Assembly: GCA_010025475.1 (NCBI GenBank)
Contig: RGTE01000008.1
Location: 1-22,650 of the forward strand
Source: Verrucomicrobiota bacterium
GTDB lineage: Bacteria; Verrucomicrobiota; Verrucomicrobiia; Methylacidiphilales; Verrucolacustridaceae
Reading direction: 5' to 3'
DNA length: 22,650 bases
The notes beneath the pieces are model-generated. The model searched no databases. It had not been told where the DNA came from and worked only from the letters and a program-made list of their open reading frames with translations. Numbering within the stretch: the first letter of the stretch is position 1; each line of letters starts with the position of its first letter. Positions 16,248-21,966 of this stretch are shown here, piece by piece. Made by a program: the position numbers and the translations under genes.

Positions 16248-16982
16248 ATGACGTATCTGGGATTCCATCTGGCCTTCAACTTGCCGCTCTTGGTGGTTCT
16301 TTTCTTTGTCTCCGGACGCGGGATTTGGCCGCAGGAGATGGTCCTGGTGATGCTGGGAATCCTGGGGATCGTCATGGCCTTCACTTCGCCCTGGGACAAC
16401 TACGCGGTGGCCAAGGGGATCTGGGATTTTCCCCGGGAACGGGTCTGGTTCCGGGTGGGAAAACTGCCCATCGAGGAATATGCCTTTTTCATCATCCAAA
16501 GCCTGGAGGTGATGTGGCTGAGCTGGGCTTTTCTGCGCTGGGTGGAACCGCCCGCCGGGGCGCCACCCGCCCGCTGGATCGGGGATCCGCAGGTGATTCG
16601 GCATATCGCAATTCTCCTGATCTTTTGGATCGCCGTCGGGATCGCGCTGAAAGAGTGGCCCCGGCGGGACCCCCGGATCCACTATGCCTGGCATTTGTTC
16701 TACTGGTTCCTGCCGGTCGTCGGGATCCAGTGGATCGTGGGGGGGGCCTTGCTGAAGATGTGTTGGTTGCAGGTCCTGGTTCCGACCCTCGTGATCGGCA
16801 CCTACCTTTGCGTGGCCGACTGGATTGCCATCGGCAAGGGGATCTGGTTCTTTGACGAAGACCAGATCACCGGGTGGAAAATCCGGGGTGTCATGCCCTG
16901 GGAGGAGGCGGCCTTTTTTTACATCACCAGTCTGTTGGTCGCCCAAACCTTCCTGATTTTGCTTCCGGCCGGGCTGAGGTAG
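16248..16982 (+). CDS. Lycopene cyclase, fused CrtYc-CrtYd type
   Basis: This 244-residue membrane protein holds two copies of the heterodimeric-type lycopene cyclase domain. The first half shows FTSPWDNYAVAKGIWDF (about 45-61) and PIEEYAFF (74-81). The second shows DWIAIGKGIWFF and PWEEAAFF near residue 222. The paired Pro-x-Glu-Glu motifs are the catalytic signature. The family cyclises the ends of lycopene to beta-ionone rings, giving gamma- or beta-carotene in the membrane. About seven hydrophobic helices are visible. No crtB, crtI or crtE neighbour is in the window. The gene starts downstream of a short AGAGGATC sequence and converges with the reductase gene. Confidence 0.88.
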   Translation: MTYLGFHLAFNLPLLVVLFFVSGRGIWPQEMVLVMLGILGIVMAFTSPWDNYAVAKGIWDFPRERVWFRVGKLPIEEYAFFIIQSLEVMWLSWAFLRWVEPPAGAPPARWIGDPQVIRHIAILLIFWIAVGIALKEWPRRDPRIHYAWHLFYWFLPVVGIQWIVGGALLKMCWLQVLVPTLVIGTYLCVADWIAIGKGIWFFDEDQITGWKIRGVMPWEEAAFFYITSLLVAQTFLILLPAGLR

Positions 16983-17001
16983 GGGGGTCTGACCCCGGGG
17001 C

Positions 17002-18186
17002 CTAGGCGGAGGACAATCGCTGCTTTTTCTCCCCGGCAAACAGATCCCGGGCGGCGAGGAGGCGGTGCAGGGTTTCCTTGGGATCGGGGCAGTTTTCCAA
17101 TGCGGATCGCAAGTCTTCGGCGGTAAGACCATCCAAGGACTTTCCCGGGAACCAGTGACCGCCCTGGCCGAGGAGGTTGTAACGCATCCTTCCGTACTCC
17201 GCCAAGTCATAGGCCAAGGCCAGATGGTGAAGGCGCAGGATTTCGCGAAGGTTCGCCTGGCCGGGAGCCTCGGACCAGTGAGGCAGTCCGTGGTCCCATG
17301 AGGTTCGCCATGCAGCGGGCATGGCCTCCTCCCATCGGTTTTGCAGCCGTTGCTCGATCGGCGGGAGAAGGTTTCCGGTCTCGGGGATCCTCGCGACCGC
17401 CTGAATGTGCTCATCAAAATCCTCGGGGCGAGCCGCCCCGATCGAGAGGGTATGGATCTCGGGTCGACGCAGGCAAAAGAGGACGTTGAAAGCCATGGGG
17501 GAGAGGGGGGCAGTGAGTTGTCTCAGTCGTTCGGGGGGTTGGTAGAGCATGCCGCCTTTGTCATTGGGGCTGATGATGAACACGCCCATGTCGTTTCGCC
17601 GGGCGGCCTCCAACGACCGCGTGTGCTCCTGAAAGATGTAGTACCAGTGGAGATTCACATAATCGAAGCGGTTCCCCGTCACCAGTTCCTCGACGAGATC
17701 CGGCGGGCCATGGGTGGAAAACCCGACGTGCCGGCAGAGTCCCTGCTTTTGCCATTGGCGGGCGCGTTCGAGGCAGCCGCCGGGCCGGAGGGACCAGTCG
17801 GCGGTTTCGCGGTCGTTCACCCCGTGCAGGGAAAGAAGATCCACCCAGGGGAGCCCCAGCCGCGAAAGGGAAACCCGGAAAATCTTTTCAAACTCCTCGG
17901 GGCTTGCCTGCGGCGCGACCTTGGTCTGGAGAATGAACGATTCGCGCGGAAGCTTTCGGAGGATGGGTCCAAGCTGGACCTCCGACGTGCCGTAACCGCG
18001 GGCGGTTTCGATGTGGCGGATTCCGAGTTCCAGCGCCCGGGCGATGATGCGTTCGAGATTCGCCTGATTTTCCGGCGGGATCGGCTGGGGTGGATCCTCC
18101 TCCCAGCGGTGCTGAAAGCGCATGCCCCCGCAGGTCAGAACCGGCATGGGAAGACCGGTCCTGCCGAAGCGTCGGGTGGGAATCAC
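17002..18186 (-). CDS. Aldo/keto reductase family protein
   Basis: The 394-residue protein starts with the TIM-barrel signature RRFGRTGLPMPVLTCGGMRF. It retains the Tyr of GYGTSE, Lys of LQTKVAP and His of LLSLHGVN, which are catalytic in aldo/keto reductases. The usual Asp of the D-T-A motif is Glu here (IRHIETARGYG). The C-terminal part, after about 290, is longer than in simple reductases and lacks a four-Cys Fe-S motif; it contains MRYNLLGQGGHWFPG. NADPH-linked reduction of an aldehyde or ketone is the family function, and the substrate cannot be told. Its ATG overlaps the apt stop by 4 bases, so the two are co-translated. Confidence 0.88.
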   Translation of the reverse strand: MIPTRRFGRTGLPMPVLTCGGMRFQHRWEEDPPQPIPPENQANLERIIARALELGIRHIETARGYGTSEVQLGPILRKLPRESFILQTKVAPQASPEEFEKIFRVSLSRLGLPWVDLLSLHGVNDRETADWSLRPGGCLERARQWQKQGLCRHVGFSTHGPPDLVEELVTGNRFDYVNLHWYYIFQEHTRSLEAARRNDMGVFIISPNDKGGMLYQPPERLRQLTAPLSPMAFNVLFCLRRPEIHTLSIGAARPEDFDEHIQAVARIPETGNLLPPIEQRLQNRWEEAMPAAWRTSWDHGLPHWSEAPGQANLREILRLHHLALAYDLAEYGRMRYNLLGQGGHWFPGKSLDGLTAEDLRSALENCPDPKETLHRLLAARDLFAGEKKQRLSSA

Positions 18187-18719
18187 TCGCCGGGGAAGGA
18201 GAGAAGGGCGTGGAATTTCAGGCCGATGGTCTCCAGCCGTTTTTTTCCGCCCAGATCGGGGAGGTCCACGAGGAAGGATCCCGCCTCGACCACCGCCCCC
18301 AGAGAGCGGAGCAGAAGCACCGCCGCCTCCGCGGATCCTCCGGTGGCCACCAGATCGTCAACGAGCAGAACCCTCTGGCCTTTTTTCACGCAGTCCTGAT
18401 GCAACTCCAGCGTGCCCGAGCCGTACTCCAACGCGTATTCCCGGCTGACCGATTTGGCCGGCAGTTTTCCGGGTTTCCGGATCGGGATGAAGCCTGCCCC
18501 CAAAAGATGGGCGACAATCCCGCCCAGGATGAAGCCGCGGGCCTCAATGCCCGCCACCAGTTCAGGGGGACGCATTTCGAAGGGGGCCGCCATCCGCCAA
18601 CAGGCGTCCCGCAGGGCTTGGGCATGGCCCAGCAGCGGGGTGATATCGCGAAAAAGAATCCCTTTCTTGGGATAGTCCGGGACGTTGCGGATATGAGGGA
18701 GGAGGGGATCCGGGGACAT
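18183..18719 (-). CDS. apt: Adenine phosphoribosyltransferase
   Basis: Apt salvages adenine: adenine plus PRPP gives AMP and pyrophosphate in the cytoplasm. The 178 residues contain the N-terminal IRNVPDYPKKGILFRDITPLL, the GIEARGFILG loop (58-66) and the PRPP-binding VLLVDDLVATGGSA (117-130) with paired Asp. Length and motifs are typical. It is the first gene of a two-gene unit with the aldo/keto reductase. Nothing suggests a functional link beyond shared transcription. Confidence 0.96.
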   Translation of the reverse strand: MSPDPLLPHIRNVPDYPKKGILFRDITPLLGHAQALRDACWRMAAPFEMRPPELVAGIEARGFILGGIVAHLLGAGFIPIRKPGKLPAKSVSREYALEYGSGTLELHQDCVKKGQRVLLVDDLVATGGSAEAAVLLLRSLGAVVEAGSFLVDLPDLGGKKRLETIGLKFHALLSFPGE

Positions 18720-18748
18720 GGGAAAGCATCATCGGGACGGAGACCTCC

Positions 18749-18767
18749 GCGGGCAAGGGGAGCCCGC
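18749..18767 (-). promoter_or_regulatory. Hairpin in the apt leader
   Basis: A perfect 6-bp stem GCGGGC/GCCCGC with a 7-base loop lies about 30 bp upstream of the apt start, in the 104-bp gap divergent to the STAS gene. Between hairpin and ATG there is a GGAGG. It may affect apt translation or be incidental in GC-rich DNA. No riboswitch class was recognised. Confidence 0.25.
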
Positions 18768-18823
18768 AGGACGGGTGAATTGATGGCTCGACACTTTCCG
18801 CAGCCTATTGGATTGTATGAACC

Positions 18824-19156
18824 ATGAGCGTACAGATTCATTCCGCCAAAGAAGGCAAGGCCACCGTGGTGCAACTGCAGGGCAAGGTGGACGCCACCAG
18901 TGCCCCGTCCGTCGAACAGGCTTTGATTGGTTCCATCGACCAGGGGGAGAAAAAACTGGTGATTGATTGTGCCGCCCTGGATTTCATCAGCAGTGCGGGT
19001 CTGCGATCCCTGCTGTTGGCGGTGAAAAAGATGAAGTCGGCCGGTGGTTCGATCGCCTTGGCCGCGCTCCAGCCCCACGTGAAGGAAGTTTTTGATATCA
19101 GCGGATTCTCGTCCCTGTTCGTGATCCACGGCTCCAAGGCCGAGGCGATCAAGTAA
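18824..19156 (+). CDS. Single STAS-domain anti-sigma-factor antagonist (SpoIIAA/RsbV-like)
   Basis: The 110-residue protein is a complete STAS domain. The block VIDCAALDFISSAGLRSLL places Ser57 at the position of the phosphorylated Ser58 of Bacillus SpoIIAA, so it should be switched by a kinase of the RsbW type. The usual role is to bind the anti-sigma kinase when unphosphorylated and so release a sigma factor or other target. It converges with the gene for an RsbW-like ATPase 14 bp away, making that protein a natural partner. It is divergent from apt across 104 bp. Confidence 0.9.
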   Translation: MSVQIHSAKEGKATVVQLQGKVDATSAPSVEQALIGSIDQGEKKLVIDCAALDFISSAGLRSLLLAVKKMKSAGGSIALAALQPHVKEVFDISGFSSLFVIHGSKAEAIK

Positions 19157-19170
19157 CGGCGGTTTGCGCC

Positions 19171-19605
19171 TTAGGCCGCCGCCGCGGGCGAGTGGCTCTT
19201 GCGTAACAACAGGATATTTTTGTCGCCCTCGCGGCGATAGGTGGCCACGTCCACCATCTTTTTGACAAGATGGATGCCCAGGCCGCCGAGCTGGCGGTTT
19301 TCGATCGGGGTTTCCAGATCCGGCTCGGCCACTTCCAGGGGGTTGAATTCGCGGCCCCGGTCCTCGAACTCCATCTCGACATGCTCGTCCACCCGGCGGA
19401 ACGTGACATGGATCGGATGCACCCCTTCCTCGTCGAAGCCGTATTTGATGATGTTGGTGAGGATTTCCTCGATCGAGACGAGGAGGTGGTAGCGCAGGCG
19501 GCCGCCGATGTCGTGCTGGGTGGCGAAGCTCTCAAAGACCGAGTTGACCCGGAGAAGATCCTCGATCCGGTTCTTCACGGTGATCCGCACCTCTTTCTGT
19601 TTCAT
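19171..19605 (-). CDS. RsbW/SpoIIAB-like ATP-binding anti-sigma kinase
   Basis: This 144-residue GHKL ATPase has an N-box EEILTNIIKYGF (46-57) with Glu46 and Asn51, a G1 box DRGREFNP (82-89) and a G2 box GGLGIHLV (107-114). It lacks a histidine-kinase dimerisation domain, so it is of the serine-kinase (RsbW) type that phosphorylates STAS antagonists. The ATG at 19605 overlaps the stop of the tandem-STAS gene; the longer in-frame extension upstream runs inside that gene and is rejected. Its target sigma factor is not in the window. The C-terminus ends in an Ala run. Confidence 0.9.
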   Translation of the reverse strand: MKQKEVRITVKNRIEDLLRVNSVFESFATQHDIGGRLRYHLLVSIEEILTNIIKYGFDEEGVHPIHVTFRRVDEHVEMEFEDRGREFNPLEVAEPDLETPIENRQLGGLGIHLVKKMVDVATYRREGDKNILLLRKSHSPAAAA

Positions 19606-20216
19606 TGGGCGGAAAGCAACAGGGATTGCAGGCCGGAGAGGCGGAAGACCTGGGCCACCTCCGGACCGACCTTCTCCAGCCCGAAATCGGCGCCGTTGGC
19701 CTTGGCTGCCTTGGAGGCGTCGATGCACAGATGGACGAAGGCGGAAGCCGCGTAAGGCACGGCCGAGGCCTCAAAGCGGACGGAGCCCCGATGGCTTTGG
19801 ATCAGCTTGCGGACCGCTTCGCGGATGCCGCCCACCTTCACCGCATCCATCCGGCCGGTGAGGAAAACGCGCAGGATCCCGTCCTTGACCTCGTGTGTGA
19901 AATCCGGCCCGACTCCTCCCTCCACCAGGTGATCCATGCCGGTGAGGGCAAAAACCCGGCGAACTTCCGGGGCACATTCCATGACGCGGAAGTGGGCGTT
20001 GCGGCGCTGGAGTTCCCGGGCAGCTTCAAAGATCAGGCGCAGGACGGCCGAGCCGATATAGTTCACGTCACGAAAATTGCAGGTGAGGCTGGCGGGATTT
20101 CGTTCCACCTCCGTCCGGATGGGGGCGCGCAGCGACTGGGCGGCGACGGTGTCCAGCCGGCCGGAGAAAACCAGCTGGGTTCCGAGCCCGTCCCGCTTGA
20201 TTTCCAGTTGCTCCAT
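19602..20216 (-). CDS. Tandem double STAS-domain protein
   Basis: The 204 residues form two STAS-like repeats. The first (about 1-100) has NFRDVNYIGSAVLRLIFEA with Ser56. The second (about 105-204) has FEASAVPYAASAFVHLCIDA with Ser158 at the equivalent position. Each repeat ends in similar helices: CAPEVRRVFALTGMDHLV and VGPEVAQVFRLSGLQSLL. Both domains keep a candidate phosphorylation Ser, so the protein could be modified twice by the adjacent ATPase. The gene follows the cyclic-nucleotide-fold gene by 21 bp and overlaps the ATPase gene by 4 bases. Confidence 0.85.
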   Translation of the reverse strand: MEQLEIKRDGLGTQLVFSGRLDTVAAQSLRAPIRTEVERNPASLTCNFRDVNYIGSAVLRLIFEAARELQRRNAHFRVMECAPEVRRVFALTGMDHLVEGGVGPDFTHEVKDGILRVFLTGRMDAVKVGGIREAVRKLIQSHRGSVRFEASAVPYAASAFVHLCIDASKAAKANGADFGLEKVGPEVAQVFRLSGLQSLLLSAQ

Positions 20217-20237
20217 GGGTGGGAAGGAGTGGGGTGC

Positions 20238-20708
20238 TTAGATCCGGGCGGCGTCCACGTACTTGCGGTTCATTTCCCTCACCCGGCGGCTCAGGATGGT
20301 GGCGAGGCCAACGAGGAACATGCCGCCCAGCTGGTGATTGTTGTTCATCAGGAACTCGAGTTGGGGCCAGGAGATTCCCCAGACCACGGAGGGTTGGGTG
20401 GGGCGAACGGCGGCGGAGGTGGGGCCGGGATCGAAAACGGAGATTTCCCCGAAGGTGTCGCCGGGCTTCAGCCGGGCCAGTTCGGCTTCCTTGTGCTGGC
20501 CTTGGCGGCGGACGGAGAGCTCCCCGGAGGCGACGATGTAGAGGCGGTTCAGCACGCCTCCTTCCTCCACCAGGTTATGGGTGGGCTCGACGGTGATGAA
20601 TTCACCGTAGCCGGCGAGGGCGGCGCGGGCCTCATCGCTGAAATGTTCCGTGATGCCGGAGGCGGGAAGGGCGACGTGGGAGAGGGGATCGGACATGACA
20701 AGGATCAT
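20238..20708 (-). CDS. Cyclic-nucleotide-binding-fold protein without DNA-binding domain
   Basis: The 156 residues are one CNB beta-barrel: VEEGGVLNRLYIVASGELSV, then LKPGDTFGEISVFD (80-93), then a C-terminal helix. The phosphate-binding Arg of CRP (R-S-A) is replaced by Thr97 in GPTSAAV, so binding of cAMP or cGMP is doubtful. No helix-turn-helix follows, which rules out a CRP-type regulator. It heads the operon with the double STAS protein and RsbW-like ATPase, so it may be the sensor or scaffold of that module (inference). A GAGG about 6 bases before the ATG at 20708 supports that start; an ATG 4 codons on is the alternative. Confidence 0.85.
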   Translation of the reverse strand: MILVMSDPLSHVALPASGITEHFSDEARAALAGYGEFITVEPTHNLVEEGGVLNRLYIVASGELSVRRQGQHKEAELARLKPGDTFGEISVFDPGPTSAAVRPTQPSVVWGISWPQLEFLMNNNHQLGGMFLVGLATILSRRVREMNRKYVDAARI

Positions 20709-20796
20709 AAGACCCTCGGGCTGGGGGGGTCAAACAGAGGGGAGGCGTTTCGGATTCGGGGGACGCTGGAAGCGCGAAGGACAATTTCACCCGATC

Positions 20797-21297
20797 TTAT
20801 TTTGGAGGCTTTGTGGGGACGACGGCTTGGGGAAGTTGGCGCTGGAGCTGTGTGGCTCCTTGGCCGGAGGACTGGAGGTCCGCCTTTCGGAGATAAGCGG
20901 GCAGGGTGGAGGGAGAAGGATCGGAGGGGTACATCAGGGTAACCTGCCGGACGCTTTCGGGCTTGATCGATCCATCCAGGTTGAGTTCGAACTGCATGAT
21001 GGTGTTGGCGCTGATGCGGCGGGTCTGGCGGTAGTCGTAACCGTCGATCGTCCATGACTCCTTTTTGAAAGGATCCTGTCCTGCCTCCTTTTTCCAGATC
21101 GTGCCGTAGGAATCCTTGCGCCATTCGTTCCCATCGCTGTCCGCCTTCCAAAAGACGGATTTTTGCGGAATCGCCCAGTCGTAGAGGCTTTTTCCTGCCA
21201 AGAGCGGAAAAGTGGTTTCAAGCGGGTCATCTTGGGTCAGGAGTTGGGCAAACGAGGCAAGAGGCCAGGCGATCCCTGCGGCCAAGGGCCGAATCAT
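20797..21297 (-). CDS. Secreted protein of unknown function
   Basis: The 166-residue product starts with a signal-like segment (about 1-18, MIRPLAAGIAWPLASFAQ), so it is probably exported. The mature part is rich in Trp, Tyr and Lys (SVFWKADSDGNEWRKDSYGT, TIDGYDYRQTRRIS) and looks like a beta-rich domain. It then has a Gln- and Pro-rich tail from about 140. I chose the ATG at 21297 over an in-frame TTG four codons upstream. No family was recognised. The gene lies 88 bp upstream of the cyclic-nucleotide-fold gene on the same strand and may or may not be co-transcribed with it. Confidence 0.75.
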   Translation of the reverse strand: MIRPLAAGIAWPLASFAQLLTQDDPLETTFPLLAGKSLYDWAIPQKSVFWKADSDGNEWRKDSYGTIWKKEAGQDPFKKESWTIDGYDYRQTRRISANTIMQFELNLDGSIKPESVRQVTLMYPSDPSPSTLPAYLRKADLQSSGQGATQLQRQLPQAVVPTKPPK

Positions 21298-21343
21298 TCT
21301 CGGATTCAAGGGATGGGTACAGGTTCCGTCAATTCAGGTCGGC

Positions 21344-21371
21344 TTGAGCCAATCGGCGGCATCCCTATATT
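21344..21371 (+). promoter_or_regulatory. Sigma70-type promoter of tRNA-Ser
   Basis: TTGAGC (21344-21349), a 16-base spacer and TATATT (21366-21371) lie 7 bases upstream of the mature tRNA 5' end. The match to TTGACA/TATAAT and the spacing are good for a stable-RNA promoter. Confidence 0.6.
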
Positions 21372-21378
21372 GATGTTC

Positions 21379-21465
21379 GGACGGGTGGCAGAGCGGTTTA
21401 ATGTACCTGACTCGAAATCAGGAGTAGGGGCAACCCTACCGTGGGTTCAAATCCCACCCCGTCCG
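21379..21465 (+). tRNA. tRNA-Ser (anticodon CGA)
   Basis: A complete cloverleaf can be drawn. The acceptor stem is GGACGGG with CCCGTCC, with G73 as discriminator, the normal base for bacterial tRNA-Ser. The anticodon stem CCTGA/TCAGG carries the loop CTCGAAA with anticodon CGA, reading UCG. A long class II variable arm GTAGGG-GCAA-CCCTAC and a T arm GTGGG-TTCAAAT-CCCAC complete it. CCA is not encoded (CTG follows) and must be added after transcription. Confidence 0.95.
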
Positions 21466-21481
21466 CTGAAAGCGGACGGGG
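21457..21481 (+). terminator. Perfect 11-bp hairpin overlapping the tRNA 3' end
   Basis: CCCCGTCCGCT, loop GAA, AGCGGACGGGG forms a perfect 11-bp stem. Its left arm is the 3' acceptor strand of the tRNA, so it competes with tRNA folding until processed. It could act as a transcription terminator, but no U-run follows, so termination is uncertain. The right arm also copies the tRNA 5' end (CGGACGGG), which points to a duplication origin. Confidence 0.5.
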
Positions 21482-21521
21482 TAAATCCCTTTAGCCGGAG
21501 GCGAAATGTGATTGGGCCAGG
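21461..21521 (+). repeat. tRNA-Ser downstream repeat, copy 1
   Basis: Copy 1 of an imperfect direct repeat of about 61 bp. It begins GTCCGCTGAAAGCGGAC in the tRNA 3' end and later contains GGAGGCGAAATG. The first 22 bases are identical in copy 2, which starts 107 bp downstream. Confidence 0.85.
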
Positions 21522-21575
21522 GGCAGGTGTGCGGGGGCCAAATCCCACGTCAAATTAGGTGGTTTAGTCCGCTGA
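21473..21575 (+). pseudogene. Possible decayed tRNA-Ser copy
   Basis: The stretch opens with CGGACGGG, as the real tRNA and its preceding base do. It contains AGGGGCAG, resembling the variable arm, and a T-arm-like GGGGGCCAAATCCCAC at 21533-21548. It closes with GTCCGC. The order of these pieces matches the functional tRNA 95 bp upstream, but the D and anticodon arms are unrecognisable. I read it as a degenerate tandem duplicate; chance similarity cannot be excluded by eye. Confidence 0.4.
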
Positions 21576-21629
21576 AAGCGGACGGGGTGAGTCTCTGCAT
21601 CCAGGAGGCGAAATGCGATTGGCGCAGGG
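21568..21629 (+). repeat. tRNA-Ser downstream repeat, copy 2
   Basis: Copy 2 of the repeat, with the 7-bp hairpin GTCCGCT-GAA-AGCGGAC retained, the same GGGGT following it, and GGAGGCGAAATG 41 bases from its start. About a dozen substitutions and one indel separate it from copy 1. No third copy was seen in the window. Confidence 0.85.
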
Positions 21630-21825
21630 TTCATGGCGCGTGCGCGAGGTGCACTAATCAAAGCATCCTTGGAGGGCAACAAGGCAGGATACTTTCCAAG
21701 GGGTCAATTCGTGCGCTTGCGCACACGTGCAATCACCCTGTTCTGCTTTCGCCAAGGGGACATCTTGATTTGCGACAATTCGGAAAGCGTTGGTGATTAA
21801 CACGCTGACGAAATAGTTCCTAAGG
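21630..21825. other. Non-coding stretch with small palindromes
   Basis: No convincing gene is seen here. The only clear structure is GTGCGCTTGCGCAC (21711-21724), a 6-bp inverted repeat with a 2-base centre, next to CACACGTGC. The base composition falls from GC-rich to AT-rich toward the right end. Confidence 0.5.
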
Positions 21826-21954
21826 GATATAAAATTTTAAACATCTATTCATCAATATTTTATAAATAAAAAAAATTGCGTATTCTTACTTAAAAAAACA
21901 TAAAAAAATAATTTTGCCCCTAGAAAAAAATAGATTGCTGTCTAAGATAACAAT
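21826..21954 (+). promoter_or_regulatory. Very AT-rich upstream region of the FecR-like gene
   Basis: About 110 bp of this stretch has a G+C share near 20 percent (10 of 60 bases in 21841-21900), set in GC-rich DNA. It contains runs of 7-8 A and poly-A/T tracts. Such DNA is easily melted and curved, and is a favoured site for nucleoid proteins. It probably carries the promoter of the FecR-like gene, but no single -35/-10 pair stands out. Confidence 0.6.
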
Positions 21955-21966
21955 ATGGGCGGTGTT

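Noticed and set aside
16984..16996. GGGGTCTGACCCC between the lycopene cyclase and reductase genes as a terminator
   Set aside because: The stem would have a one-base loop, which cannot close, and no U-run follows on either strand.
20238..20708. CRP/FNR-type transcription regulator
   Set aside because: The protein ends right after the CNB domain and has no helix-turn-helix.
19605..20942. A 445-codon plus-strand frame spanning the double STAS and CNB-fold genes
   Set aside because: It crosses two well supported minus-strand genes and their gaps; the product is low-complexity and unlike any family.
21461..21629. CRISPR array after the tRNA
   Set aside because: There are only two imperfect copies, the unit overlaps the tRNA end, the spacing is set by tRNA-like sequence, and no cas gene is present.
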